Below are positions 1 through 10,145 of a DNA stretch of 20,750 bases, piece by piece. This DNA is from a virus. Within the stretch, counting starts at the first letter, position 1; every line of letters starts with the position of its first letter. The stretch is from positions 1 to 20,750 of IMG/VR virus record IMGVR_UViG_3300020470_003168; one strand, given 5' to 3'. Under the pieces are notes generated by a model that was not told where the DNA came from, ran no database searches, and worked only from the letters and a program-made list of their open reading frames with translations. The translations under genes and the position numbers were made by a program.

Positions 1-2228
1 TTAGTACCCCCTGCATCTCTCAACCACCCTTTAGCAGTAAATATCTTTACTACCAATCCAGTTCCAGATCCACCATCAGTAGTTTGAGGATTTGGTTCGT
101 CTGGGTTCCAATTCAGTCCTATAGTATACCTAGTTCCACCTGTTTTTACATTGAGTTCTGTAACAGTACCACCTCCTAGTTGATTAGCAAGACCAGTATT
201 ATTCCAAGCAGATATATCTGAAGTTGTATTTCTTGATACAACGTCAGTATTAACAAATCCACGAATCTGAATTTTACTACCAGTTGGATTCCCTGATGCG
301 TCTACTTCATCTGGAAATAATCCTTGCTCACCATTATTCTCTGTATTACCTTCATCTGATGGCCAATAGTAATATGGTGGGTAAGTACCTGTCATTGCAT
401 CCCTATTGATTACATTTGCACGTTGACCATGAGATGATGGAAATACATTATTTGGTGAAGAGATCCATATTTGTGCATTAGCATCACCACCACCACCTCT
501 ATCATCCATACAAAATCTTTGATTATTATTATGTCTCCAAGGGGCACTGTTATTATTTTCTCCTCTTATAAGGGTTGCAGCATATGTCCTATTAGGTTCT
601 ACTGTTACTAGTGCAGTTCTCGCACCCCAATTCTGTATATTATTACCAGCATTTCTTACTGAAAAGAAAAGACCTAATTCTGGTATGCTATAACTTTCCC
701 ATGATGTCCCACTAATATTCTTATCATCATCCCATGCAATAGAAATTCTAATAAGTCTACTACCTTGACCATCACTAGTAACTAAATTACCTTCAGCATC
801 AAAGGATGCTCCTGGTGAACCACCAAGTTTAGTGACTTCAGCAGTTGCTGGAATTCCATCATAAGGTTGATTTATTGTAACCATATCTCCCACAGCATAA
901 TTTTCACCACCATCAGTAGGTATTGCACCACTAAGACCTTCTTGAACAGACCAATGCCATTTTTGATTGGTGCTGTCTCCACAACTTGAATACCATTCAC
1001 ATTGACACCCTTGACCTTCTTTAAAACTATACCACTCACCTTGACCACTATCAAAATTACCTACACCACCTCCTGTTGATGCATCTCTTGGTTGATAATA
1101 TACACCATCTGGTCCTTTTGATCCTTTTCCACCTCTTCCACCTCCACCTCCACCACCATAAATCTGACCATTATCAGTTACACTAACAACAATACCTTTT
1201 CCATCATCAGAATTTAATGTAATGGCATGTCCACCAGGTTCTCCAGTACCAGGATTATCAGCATCAGCACCAGTCACAATTTGTTTTGTTGACCATACAA
1301 TATTATTTGATGCATCAGTCATTCTTATTGCCATTCCACCTGGATTATTATTCCAATCATTTATTGTACTAACTATATTCTCAACAGTAAATGATATAGA
1401 ATGTTCTCCTGCTGGAACATTATTATAAGTTTCATTTTTAGTAACTGTGAAACTATTATGTGTTGATGTTTGTCCTCGAAAAGTTAGAGTACCATTATTA
1501 TCAACTTGCCAGTCAATAGAATAATTACCAGTAGTAGGGATAGTTACCGTACCATTGTAAACATGCGTTCCAACAAGAGACTCATATTTTGGTTTTACAT
1601 ATACACCATATTCACCCATAAAAGCAGACCAATCAGAATTAGGGGTAGATTCACTAGCAGGTCTCCACCAATTCAAAGTACCACCTTTACCACCAGAACC
1701 TAAAACAGATCCACTAACTTCTATGTTTAAATTTGTAATCTTATCTGATACAAATTTTAATGCCTCATCTGGTTCAGTGGCAGGTGGTTGTAACTCGGTA
1801 ACAGCATGAATATTACCCTGAATATTATAATATTTCGGTATAGTCTTATCAAGATTAGAATTCCATGCTAAATTATCTCCATCCACATTCTTATCATAAT
1901 CTCCAGAATTTGTTTGATTAATTGTATAACTTTTAATACTATCCCTCATCTGGGATATTTTCCAATCCCTACCAGTTCCAGAAAAAGCAACTCCACCAGT
2001 TCCAATATATTCAAAACTCTCTGCATTAAAAGGATCTGATGCTATATCGGCATTTTCAGTAGAATCACCAACTATAGGATTAGTAACATTACGATTAAGA
2101 TTTCTAAAAAATGTAGATGCAGATACAGGTCCACTATTAACACCCAACCATTGATTTCTTAAGTCACTAAATGATAGTGATCCAGTTCCAGAGAAATAGG
2201 GACCATCTTTAACTACTGCATGTGCCAT
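1..2228 (-). CDS. Glycine-rich virion structural / tail-fibre-like protein (partial, 3' end beyond window)
   Basis: The frame is open from an ATG at 2228 to the left edge, giving 742 visible residues and no stop. It begins MAHAVVKDGPYFSGTG, followed by SLSFSDLR at about residues 17-24, a motif common near the N-terminus of marine phage appendage proteins. A beta-rich region (about 230-300) follows. Next is a glycine run: seven Gly at 358-364, then R-G-G-K-G-S-K-G. A cysteine cluster (CQCEWYSSC, about 406-416) comes after it. A second Gly-rich patch (DDRGGGGDANAQIW) lies further on. The start sits 4 bases after the upstream stop with GGGG about 8 bases before it, so translation is probably coupled to the upstream fibre gene. 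I infer a virion appendage protein, perhaps an adhesin, because polyglycine tips occur in some T-even-type fibre adhesins. The exact role is unknown. Confidence 0.8.
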   Translation of the reverse strand, partial: MAHAVVKDGPYFSGTGSLSFSDLRNQWLGVNSGPVSASTFFRNLNRNVTNPIVGDSTENADIASDPFNAESFEYIGTGGVAFSGTGRDWKISQMRDSIKSYTINQTNSGDYDKNVDGDNLAWNSNLDKTIPKYYNIQGNIHAVTELQPPATEPDEALKFVSDKITNLNIEVSGSVLGSGGKGGTLNWWRPASESTPNSDWSAFMGEYGVYVKPKYESLVGTHVYNGTVTIPTTGNYSIDWQVDNNGTLTFRGQTSTHNSFTVTKNETYNNVPAGEHSISFTVENIVSTINDWNNNPGGMAIRMTDASNNIVWSTKQIVTGADADNPGTGEPGGHAITLNSDDGKGIVVSVTDNGQIYGGGGGGGRGGKGSKGPDGVYYQPRDASTGGGVGNFDSGQGEWYSFKEGQGCQCEWYSSCGDSTNQKWHWSVQEGLSGAIPTDGGENYAVGDMVTINQPYDGIPATAEVTKLGGSPGASFDAEGNLVTSDGQGSRLIRISIAWDDDKNISGTSWESYSIPELGLFFSVRNAGNNIQNWGARTALVTVEPNRTYAATLIRGENNNSAPWRHNNNQRFCMDDRGGGGDANAQIWISSPNNVFPSSHGQRANVINRDAMTGTYPPYYYWPSDEGNTENNGEQGLFPDEVDASGNPTGSKIQIRGFVNTDVVSRNTTSDISAWNNTGLANQLGGGTVTELNVKTGGTRYTIGLNWNPDEPNPQTTDGGSGTGLVVKIFTAKGWLRDAGGT

Positions 2229-2232
2229 TTAA

Positions 2233-4365
2233 TTACCCCGCATATGCACTTGTAATGGTTTCCCATCCACCACTTGCATTTTGATTTGTATATACTTGCA
2301 ATTTATTAACTGTAGTATTGTAGATAATTGCTCCAATAGCAGTTCCTAACCCCACATTTCCTCCTGTTCCATCTCTCTCAGCAGTTGAAATTGTTGGTGG
2401 TAAGAAAAATGCCTGTCCACTAGTAGGAACGTCCTGACCCGCACTCGGATGTCCTGCTGGATATTTGGGTGGTACTACTCCTTCAGTAAATCTACCTGCT
2501 AAAGAGAAATCAGCAACACATCTTGGTTGTGTTGTTCCAATACCAATAGAATTACCAAATTTATTGTTTGATAATACACCACCACCCTCAATATAAACAC
2601 TTCCACCATGTATTTGAACTTGACCCACATCACCATAAATTTCAGTTGATAATGCAGTAGTTCCTATACCTAATGTACCTGTAAATGCACCACCACCATC
2701 TACTGATAATTTATTACCTTCTAATTTATCAGTAGAAATACCAAGAGAGTATAATCTTGCTGATGCACCAGTACTACCTTGAAGTGCTGTCCAACCATCA
2801 AGTTCTACTTGTGGATCAGAAGAATTAATTCCTACCTTAGTTTTTACATTAAGATTAAAGAATGTTGATAATCCAGTTGTATTATTAATAGTAGGATTAT
2901 TAATATCGACGTTAGATAAAGTACCTGTAAGTGTACCAGCACTAAGTGTTCCAACAACATCAACATCAGTTTCAAAATGTGCCTTTTGATCAAATGTAGA
3001 TATACCAGCAACATGTAATTTATGTTCAGGAGATGCATTACCAACACCTAAATTACCATCATATGTAAGAACCATTCTTACATTACTATTTTTATGTATC
3101 CATCTGAAGTCACCTGTACTTACTCCAACATTATGATCTAAGGCAGACTTATGAATATAACTATCAAAATTACCTTTATCATTATTGAAAACATCAAAGG
3201 TTCCAGTAGAATTACCAAACCTTAAACCACCAGTACTATGTCCAATACCAAGAGATTGTCCAATACTTACTGTTGATACTCCAGTTTGACCAACAAATTG
3301 AACAAAAGATTCAGGTTTCTTAACTTCAAGATCACTTGTAGGATTAGTAGTTCCAACACCTACATTATTTGAATATAAAATATTTGTTGTGGTTAATCCT
3401 GTTATCTCCAATCCTTTAACTGTACCTATTCCAGTATTAGTAAAGGATTCTGGTGGAACACCAGTTAATCCACTACCACCTCCACTGAAAGTTGTTGCTT
3501 GAACGGTAGTAAGAACAGCACCAGTTCCAGTGAAAGAAGATCCATTAAATGTAGTTGCATTTATTGATACACCATCTGTATAAACTGTTGCTCCAGATTC
3601 TACTAATGTATTACCAACACCAACATAAGGAATACGATACTGAGTTGTAAGACTTTCTGCACTCAATACATTTGCAGTAATAACACCAGTAACTCTTGTA
3701 TCACCACCTACAACCAATTCTGTTGTAGCACCACCAACAACAACATTATTAAGAGTAGAAATACCTGATGCAGTAACATCTTTTGCAAAGAAAGTATCTC
3801 CAGTTACAGATGTAATTCCTGTAAATGTTGACATTCCACTAACAAATATATCACCCTTAAATGTGGCAAATCCAACAACAGTAGATATTCCAGTTGCAAA
3901 TAGATTTTTAGTTGTTGTTAATCCACTTATTGTAATATTTCCTTCTGTAATACCAACTCCAACATCAGTTACAGGATCATTACCAATTTGAAGTTGATAA
4001 TTATATGACTGAGTTGTTCCAATACCAATATTAAATGAAGTCGTTAAACCTGAACCTTCATATAATTGATTCCAACCTGTATTTCCAATACCAGTTAATT
4101 CACTACCATCACCCTTAAAATAATTTGCTGTTATAATACCAGTGGCAGCATCCATTGTAATGCCAGTACCAACCGTCACTACTCCAACTACTCCAACATG
4201 AGTAAGAGAAGTAATTCCAGAGATTCTACCATCTCCCAGAACATCAAGTTCTTTATTCGGTTGTGAAGTTCCTATTCCTACTAATCCACTAGGGTTTATA
4301 ACGAAATTATCATCGTCAACCTGTACCCCATTTCTAAAATTGAATGACTTAGTATAATTTGCCAT
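2233..4365 (-). CDS. Tail-fibre-like structural protein with GIGT repeats (710 aa)
   Basis: The N-terminus MANYTKSFNFRNGVQVDDDNFVINPSG leads into a long low-complexity beta region. Its recurrent unit has the form G-(I/V)-G-T-x-x-P-x-x-x-L-x-V, seen near residue 31 (GIGTSQPNKELDV) and again as GVGTTNPTSDLEV, GVGNASPEHKLHV and GIGTTQPRCVADF. Between these lie many GISTF/GLTTT steps. The C-terminus (about 674-710) is GTAIGAIIYNTTVNKLQVYT, then a GGWETI motif typical of marine phage fibre ends. I see no signal peptide, membrane segment or catalytic motif. Such repeats are usual in trimeric beta-stranded fibres of T4-like marine phages, so a virion fibre role is well supported, but receptor and partners are unknown. 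It starts 9 bases after the 1904-residue gene and ends 4 bases before the next gene. The upstream Shine-Dalgarno is weak (AAAGAAA). Confidence 0.88.
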   Translation of the reverse strand: MANYTKSFNFRNGVQVDDDNFVINPSGLVGIGTSQPNKELDVLGDGRISGITSLTHVGVVGVVTVGTGITMDAATGIITANYFKGDGSELTGIGNTGWNQLYEGSGLTTSFNIGIGTTQSYNYQLQIGNDPVTDVGVGITEGNITISGLTTTKNLFATGISTVVGFATFKGDIFVSGMSTFTGITSVTGDTFFAKDVTASGISTLNNVVVGGATTELVVGGDTRVTGVITANVLSAESLTTQYRIPYVGVGNTLVESGATVYTDGVSINATTFNGSSFTGTGAVLTTVQATTFSGGGSGLTGVPPESFTNTGIGTVKGLEITGLTTTNILYSNNVGVGTTNPTSDLEVKKPESFVQFVGQTGVSTVSIGQSLGIGHSTGGLRFGNSTGTFDVFNNDKGNFDSYIHKSALDHNVGVSTGDFRWIHKNSNVRMVLTYDGNLGVGNASPEHKLHVAGISTFDQKAHFETDVDVVGTLSAGTLTGTLSNVDINNPTINNTTGLSTFFNLNVKTKVGINSSDPQVELDGWTALQGSTGASARLYSLGISTDKLEGNKLSVDGGGAFTGTLGIGTTALSTEIYGDVGQVQIHGGSVYIEGGGVLSNNKFGNSIGIGTTQPRCVADFSLAGRFTEGVVPPKYPAGHPSAGQDVPTSGQAFFLPPTISTAERDGTGGNVGLGTAIGAIIYNTTVNKLQVYTNQNASGGWETITSAYAG

Positions 4366-4374
4366 TATTTCTTT

Positions 4375-7300
4375 TTAGTTATTTATCTGTTTTTCAAGAG
4401 CATCTAATCTATCCTCATTCCTTTTCTGAGTTTTCCCAGTTGGTTTCGGATGTGCCATTGATTCTAGAGTATCTACCTTTGCAGATAATTCTTTGACTGC
4501 CTCAATTAATAGTGGTACTAATTTCTCGTACCTTACTGCCTTAAATCCATCATCTCTTGTAGTAGTCACTCCAGGAAGATCAAGTGCTTCAATCTCTTGT
4601 GCGATTACACCAGTATCACCCTTACCTTCATATGGAGATGATCCATTCCAATTAAATGTATTACCACTGATAGAATTAACTTTATCTAGTGCTTTTATAA
4701 TTGGTGAAATGTTATCCTTTAATCTCTTATCAGAAGAAGAATATGCAGTAATATCATTAGTAACCTCTAATTTACCATGAATTTTAGCACCACCTACAAT
4801 ATTAGTATCTGTATTTGGAGCAATCAATTCAAGTCTTATTCCAAGTCCATCTGAACTTTGAGTATTTGGGTAATCTTTTGCATCTGCAATAGTAAAGAAA
4901 TGCAAATCACCAGCATTACCTACTTTGCCATTCCATGATCCACTAATATCCATTTGGATACGAGCATCCATATCACTCATAGTCTCACTAAAATCAATAT
5001 AAGGACCACCCTTTTTAACACTTCCATCTGATCTTACTAATTCAAGTCCACCATCACTACCTAAAATCTCATAATTTTGCTGTTGTTGTGATGTACCAAT
5101 TTTAGTACTGACGTTGTATGATGTAATATTAGTAGCAGTAAGAGTATCACCACTAAATGTTAAGTCTGCATCATCAAATAATTCTCCACCAGATCCAGCA
5201 AAAACAACACGACCTGCAGTTAAACCAGTATCTGTTATAGATCCACTTACATCACCATTTAGTCCACCATTTGCTGCTATAGCACTTGTGAATGTAGAAG
5301 CACCAGTAATATTAAGAGTACCACCAACATATAAGTTTTCACTAATACCAGTACCACCAGTAACTTGAAGAGCACCAGTAGATGTACTATTAGAACCAGA
5401 TCCAGATTTTACTTTTAAATCTTCTTTAAATTGAACTTCATTATTAAATGTAACTGGACCATCAAATTCAGATAATGATGTTTGAGATTTACCACCTTCA
5501 ACAACTAATCTTTCTTTAATAGTAACTTCATCAAATACTACACTCAATCTTGCAGGATCTTCACCAGCAATAGTTGGAATAGGTGTATCAAATGTAATTT
5601 CCTCACCTGTTAGAGCAGATTTCTTCTGGTTTCCAATATAGAAGTCACCTTTATTATTCATACCAGTATAAACAACTGCACCACAACTTCTCTCTTGAGA
5701 TTGTGATAAGAATTCTTCTTCCTCAGTAAGAGTTTTTACCTGAACCTGTGGAAGTGCAGTTGAGTAGTTACCTGGTCCATAACCAAGATATTCAAATGTA
5801 TGACCAGAAGCACGTAAGATAGAAGGTCTATGGAACTCGACTGGAATTGGTCTAATACTCTTAAGTAATACAGCAGCAGATCCGTGATCTTGCTTTTGTG
5901 TTCCTAAAACACCACGAAGAACTTGTATTTTATTACTACCAGACTCTAATAATTGAGAACTCTTAACTCGTACAATTTCATCACCAATTTGTATATAAGA
6001 ACCATATGGGAATCTTTCTATAATACCAGATTTACCATTCAATAAAGTAATAGAACCAATTACATCATCTCTTGTATTATCACCTACAATTCCAGTAGCA
6101 ACTTCATAATTAAATATTTCTGCACCTCTTGAAGAAAGATTTTCATTATCTTTTTGAGAAACAGAATCATTTGCAGACAATCCATGTTTTAGAATCCATC
6201 CATTACTTATATCTTGATTACTTAAAGTAGTTTTAGTCGTAAATACTGTAGGACTTGTAACTGAAGTAACAACAAATTCTCCCTGATTAATATTAGTACT
6301 GTTATTAAATCTAAATTTATTTCCTTTAACTAATCCATGAGGAGTAGTAGATGTAAATGTAGCAGTTCCATCTAATATATCAGCATCTGATTGAATACTA
6401 GGACCAACAATAAAAGCATATTGATCTGGAGTAGGTCTCGTATCTCCTGTTGCTGTTACAATACCAATCTGATTTGTTCCAGGAACTGTAGTCATTCTAT
6501 AATACAAATCACTGGTAGTATCAGATCCAGTAAATTGAATTGTAAGATTTGTATTATTACCTAACTGAGCATCTGTGAGATTGCCTCCACTTGTATTGGC
6601 AGATAAATGACCACCACTACCAGCACCAATACCAATAGTAGCATTAGTATCATAATATCCTTTACCACCAGCAGACCAACCTGAACCAGGATTTGTAATA
6701 GTTACTTTATTAATAACTTGACTTGATACTACAATATCTGCTAATGTTCCTTTCCAAGTATTTAAACCAGAATCAGTAAATATCTTTACATTATAATGTG
6801 TTCCATTTGTATAACCAGAACTACCTGATTGAGGAACACCTGATACCAAACCACCTAAGTTATGATTTCTTTCAAAGGTAATTGTTGAAGAATTAGCACC
6901 ATATGCAATACTATTAATTGTTAAACCAATACCAAGATTTGTATTGAGTTTATCAACTGTTTCTCTTGTTATACTCCTTTCAGGATAGTTAGTTCCAACT
7001 GATCCTAATGGTGCTCTTAATGCAAATGATTTACTTGCTTTTGGATTTTCATTAATATTATCCCTATCAAGTTGTGGGTATAAATTAACAACATTTTGAC
7101 TATACTCTAAATTTGCAAATCCACCCTCATCAGCAGGTAATTTATTATTTGCATTTAATGGGTATGCATGATATATACCATCAGTTTTATCATCTGTATT
7201 ATAATTTGCGAAAATTTCATTTCTATAGAGATATACATTTGATTGCATATCTATTCTTTCAAATCTAGGTAGTGATACATTAAGATCACTAGAAGCAACA

Positions 7301-10089
7301 TTACCTACAAAGAGATTTGTTGCTGCCGCAGCTAATGATCTTCCTGGAACATATGTAAATGACATACTATCAGTAATACCATCTACAGTAAATGTTCCAT
7401 TATATCCAACATTATCAAGACCATCAGTATTTGCTGATGATTTTAAACCTTTAATAACAATCGTATCACCAACATTCAAATTATGTGCTCTATTACCACC
7501 TATAGTTACTTTTTGAGTACTACTATTGTAAGTAGCACTGCGAATATATCTTAAATTTCTAGCATAATCATAATCATTTCTAGTTAAGTCAGTAGTGTCT
7601 GTATCTATAGTAAAATCTTCATCTTTTCTATAACCAGTTCTACTTGATTCCTGCATAATAAATCCATTTTCAGGATTTTTTGCAAGAAGAGTTTCACCTG
7701 GAACTGTTAGTCTTAATTTGTATATTTTATCATCTAATATTCTACTATCACCTATTCTCTTAACGTAAGATGGTTCTGTTTTTACACCTGCACCTTTTAT
7801 ACTATCCAAATAAGCAAAAAGTGTAGCACCTTGAGAGTTCTGATCTGCTTGACTATTAGTTGCAATATACCAATTATTCTTAGTATTATCCCATTGAATA
7901 GGATGTCCAATATCACCAGATTCTTTATCAGTAACTCTACTTAGAATCTTAAGATTTGTTCCTCCAGTAACATCTATTGCTACTCCCAAATCAGCATTAG
8001 ATTTAGAAGACGATAATTCAAATTGTGTTGCACTATATCTATGTACATAATAGATAGTATCTTCTTCAATATTCTCAGGAAGATCTCCATCTTCACTTCT
8101 AAGAAGAACTTTTTCACCAGTTTTAAGTTGATGTGTTCCTGATAATAGTGTAAATTTATTATCAGATGGTGAAGTAACTGAATACTCTTTAACACTTCTA
8201 ACAGTACTGCTTATATAATCAGTAGTTCCATTCCACTCCATCATACTAATATATGCCCATTTTTCAACACCACTGGCATCTTTAACAAATATCTTATCTT
8301 CTTTTTTAGCACCTATACGATAACCTTGAGTCAAAGATGGTGGTTTAATATCTTCACTTGTAAATCCATCAAGATATACTTTTCCATCATTAGACACACC
8401 AGGTCCATCAGTAGCAGCAGAGAATCTCATCCAATCAATTTCTTCTTCAGTCGAAGAAATTGATTTTGGTGTAATAATATGTGTTAGATAACTTGTATCA
8501 TCTTTTTCAAACGCCTCTTTCTTAAATCCTCCAGAAACTAATGCAAATTGTCCAAAGTTAGAGTTGGAGTTTGTAATAGAAGCATCACCACCACTTTCTG
8601 CAGCAAAATGTTTATTATATCCAATAGCAAAAACAGAAACTATCTGAAGAATAGCATCATTAGTAATATTAACGTGTGTTGTTTCCCATCCAGATCTATA
8701 AATTGCCTCAGAATCTAAATGATATATCCTAGAAGGATTAGTTGGTGATGATTCTTGTGCTAATCTAGGTGGTTGAGTTGCTACAATATTAATTCCTTCA
8801 TATGATCTATTTGTTTTATTATATTTTACAAACGCTCTATCATCTTTCTGTAATGAAACACCAGTAAACTGAGCAACAACCATAGATTTAAATCCAGTTG
8901 CTTTATTACCATCAGCGTGCATACCATTCATACCATAAACTGAACGTAATGAACAGTTAAAGATATATGGAGATGCACCATCGACAGTATCAGTTTCAAT
9001 AGTTACTGTAGCACCAGTAACATCGTTTGCTGGAGTTTCTAATCCTGGATTATAATCAGCAAGAGTGTACTTAAATTTCTTAGAATCATCTACAAATGTT
9101 TGTGTAACTATAGCAGATACGTTATAATCCGCTGGATTAACACCATTAATCTTAATAGGAGTTCCTATATCAAGATTATGATCTGTTAAAGTTTCTACAG
9201 TAACTTCATTTGTTGCATATACTCCATCACCTGCTTTAATATTTGTTATGGAAATAGGATCGGAAGCAAATGCACCAACAATTTCATATTCTTGTCTTCT
9301 TGATGCAAATCCTCTTGTACTTGAAGGATACTTATCTTGAATATTTCTTGTAGATGCAGAATCATAAGCTACAGAAAGCTTATGATAATACATATTCAAA
9401 TCATCTATACCTGTAACAGGATGTTTATTTATCCCATCAGCATATTCAAATACAGTTAATTTATGATGAGAGAATGTTGGTCTTTCAACATCAGAATTAT
9501 TAACATAAACCTCACTATTCTCATTGCCATCAAAAATAGAAAACTGCCAGAAATAACATCCACCAGTTATTCTAAAGATAGCAGATTTTGCAGTATCATC
9601 TGTAGGGTTGGGAACATACTTAGGTCTTATCTTCGTCTTTCTTAAGTCTAATCCAACAATAGACGTACCTCTAGGTACAATAACTCCACCATCAACACTA
9701 TTATATTTGTAAAGTATATTATCTGACTGATTTATATCAAAATTAGAATCTAATGTTAAATCAAATATTGATGCATCTACTTGTGCACCTGCAGGTGTCA
9801 ATGCTTTAACACCACTATTATCTAATATTCCATATCCAGGTCTATTATCAATTAAATATTCACCTGGCATTAATAATATAGTAGTTTTCTCTACTAAATC
9901 ATTATTATTTCCTATATTATAAGAAAATCTTGCTGCTTCAATGAGTGCTCTCTGTAGACTTTTAAATGGTCTTGTCTGAGAATTACCTTCATTTGTAATG
10001 TCATCCGTTGAGTCTAAATCACTTGGACTCACATAAAGAATACGACCTTCTACATTCTTTAGGAAATTATCTAGCTTATTCAGTGGCAT
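4375..10089 (-). CDS. Giant tail-spike/fibre-like protein with pectin-lyase-like N-terminus and C-terminal Peptidase_S74 chaperone (1904 aa)
   Basis: The N-terminus (ILYVSPSDLDS, residues 17-27; RPFKSLQRALIEAARF, 40-55; TTILLMPGEY, 69-78; VIVPRGTSIVGLDLRKTKI, 136-154; IFRITGGCYFWQFSIFDG, 171-188) resembles the opening of pectin-lyase-like beta-helices in cyanophage proteins. Four units with an H-x-L-x-x-G core occur near residues 303, 651, 866 and 1250. The C-terminal third carries fibre repeats (FDGPVTFNNEVQFKEDL; LYVGGTLNITGASTF). The end is a Peptidase_S74 intramolecular chaperone: SDKRLKDNI from Ser1786, then GDTGVIAQEIEAL and AVRYEKLVPLLIEAVKEL, followed by a heptad-like tail. In that family the domain drives trimer folding of a beta-helix or fibre and then cuts itself off near the conserved Ser. 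Here that would release about 118 residues. The ATG at 10089 has a weak AGAAG upstream. No polysaccharide-cleaving residues can be assigned by eye, so any enzymatic activity is unproven. Confidence 0.92.
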   Translation of the reverse strand: MPLNKLDNFLKNVEGRILYVSPSDLDSTDDITNEGNSQTRPFKSLQRALIEAARFSYNIGNNNDLVEKTTILLMPGEYLIDNRPGYGILDNSGVKALTPAGAQVDASIFDLTLDSNFDINQSDNILYKYNSVDGGVIVPRGTSIVGLDLRKTKIRPKYVPNPTDDTAKSAIFRITGGCYFWQFSIFDGNENSEVYVNNSDVERPTFSHHKLTVFEYADGINKHPVTGIDDLNMYYHKLSVAYDSASTRNIQDKYPSSTRGFASRRQEYEIVGAFASDPISITNIKAGDGVYATNEVTVETLTDHNLDIGTPIKINGVNPADYNVSAIVTQTFVDDSKKFKYTLADYNPGLETPANDVTGATVTIETDTVDGASPYIFNCSLRSVYGMNGMHADGNKATGFKSMVVAQFTGVSLQKDDRAFVKYNKTNRSYEGINIVATQPPRLAQESSPTNPSRIYHLDSEAIYRSGWETTHVNITNDAILQIVSVFAIGYNKHFAAESGGDASITNSNSNFGQFALVSGGFKKEAFEKDDTSYLTHIITPKSISSTEEEIDWMRFSAATDGPGVSNDGKVYLDGFTSEDIKPPSLTQGYRIGAKKEDKIFVKDASGVEKWAYISMMEWNGTTDYISSTVRSVKEYSVTSPSDNKFTLLSGTHQLKTGEKVLLRSEDGDLPENIEEDTIYYVHRYSATQFELSSSKSNADLGVAIDVTGGTNLKILSRVTDKESGDIGHPIQWDNTKNNWYIATNSQADQNSQGATLFAYLDSIKGAGVKTEPSYVKRIGDSRILDDKIYKLRLTVPGETLLAKNPENGFIMQESSRTGYRKDEDFTIDTDTTDLTRNDYDYARNLRYIRSATYNSSTQKVTIGGNRAHNLNVGDTIVIKGLKSSANTDGLDNVGYNGTFTVDGITDSMSFTYVPGRSLAAAATNLFVGNVASSDLNVSLPRFERIDMQSNVYLYRNEIFANYNTDDKTDGIYHAYPLNANNKLPADEGGFANLEYSQNVVNLYPQLDRDNINENPKASKSFALRAPLGSVGTNYPERSITRETVDKLNTNLGIGLTINSIAYGANSSTITFERNHNLGGLVSGVPQSGSSGYTNGTHYNVKIFTDSGLNTWKGTLADIVVSSQVINKVTITNPGSGWSAGGKGYYDTNATIGIGAGSGGHLSANTSGGNLTDAQLGNNTNLTIQFTGSDTTSDLYYRMTTVPGTNQIGIVTATGDTRPTPDQYAFIVGPSIQSDADILDGTATFTSTTPHGLVKGNKFRFNNSTNINQGEFVVTSVTSPTVFTTKTTLSNQDISNGWILKHGLSANDSVSQKDNENLSSRGAEIFNYEVATGIVGDNTRDDVIGSITLLNGKSGIIERFPYGSYIQIGDEIVRVKSSQLLESGSNKIQVLRGVLGTQKQDHGSAAVLLKSIRPIPVEFHRPSILRASGHTFEYLGYGPGNYSTALPQVQVKTLTEEEEFLSQSQERSCGAVVYTGMNNKGDFYIGNQKKSALTGEEITFDTPIPTIAGEDPARLSVVFDEVTIKERLVVEGGKSQTSLSEFDGPVTFNNEVQFKEDLKVKSGSGSNSTSTGALQVTGGTGISENLYVGGTLNITGASTFTSAIAANGGLNGDVSGSITDTGLTAGRVVFAGSGGELFDDADLTFSGDTLTATNITSYNVSTKIGTSQQQQNYEILGSDGGLELVRSDGSVKKGGPYIDFSETMSDMDARIQMDISGSWNGKVGNAGDLHFFTIADAKDYPNTQSSDGLGIRLELIAPNTDTNIVGGAKIHGKLEVTNDITAYSSSDKRLKDNISPIIKALDKVNSISGNTFNWNGSSPYEGKGDTGVIAQEIEALDLPGVTTTRDDGFKAVRYEKLVPLLIEAVKELSAKVDTLESMAHPKPTGKTQKRNEDRLDALEKQINN
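4380..4387 (-). promoter_or_regulatory. Possible late promoter box GATAAATA before the 710-residue gene
   Basis: GATAAATA lies in the last codons of the 1904-residue gene, 15 bases before the ATG at 4365. It fits the late-box form NATAAATA and is identical to the box at 11183-11190. Support is by motif and position only. Confidence 0.38.
4440..4740 (-). other. Peptidase_S74 self-cleaving chaperone domain within the 1904-residue protein
   Basis: The codons for the last three serines of AYSSSDKRLKDN lie at 4732-4740. The Ser-Asp pair (Ser1786-Asp1787) is the expected self-cleavage site by family analogy. Downstream are GVIAQEIEAL and YEKLVPLLIEAVKEL, both hallmarks of this domain. Presence of the domain is clear by pattern. 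Actual cleavage is inferred. Confidence 0.9.
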
Positions 10090-10145
10090 CGCTGACTTCT
10101 AATCTATTTCTATGATATATTTAGTAAGGCAGAAATTAATAAGTT

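Noticed and set aside
872-1054. Minus-strand frame of 60 codons inside the left-edge gene
   Set aside because: It is out of frame with the continuous 742-codon gene, and its product is a hydrophobic shadow.
1222-1703. Two plus-strand open frames opposite the left-edge gene
   Set aside because: They are antisense shadows; the minus frame encodes coherent structural protein throughout.
4493-4780. Plus-strand open frame of 95 codons
   Set aside because: It lies wholly opposite the well-supported S74 end of the 1904-residue gene, and its translation has no family features.
5114-5368. Plus-strand open frame of 84 codons
   Set aside because: Antisense to fibre repeats in the 1904-residue gene, with no ribosome site or recognisable product.
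9426-9433. GATAAATA late-type box inside the 1904-residue gene
   Set aside because: It is mid-gene with no start downstream; taken as a chance match.
9786-9797. Perfect 12-base palindrome CACCTGCAGGTG
   Set aside because: It lies inside coding sequence for a normal stretch of the 1904-residue protein and has no partner or context, so chance is likely.
10090-10145. Possible promoter or terminator in the gap before the 1904-residue gene
   Set aside because: The best late-box match is poor (ACTAAATA, 6 of 8) and no stem-loop with a T run is seen.
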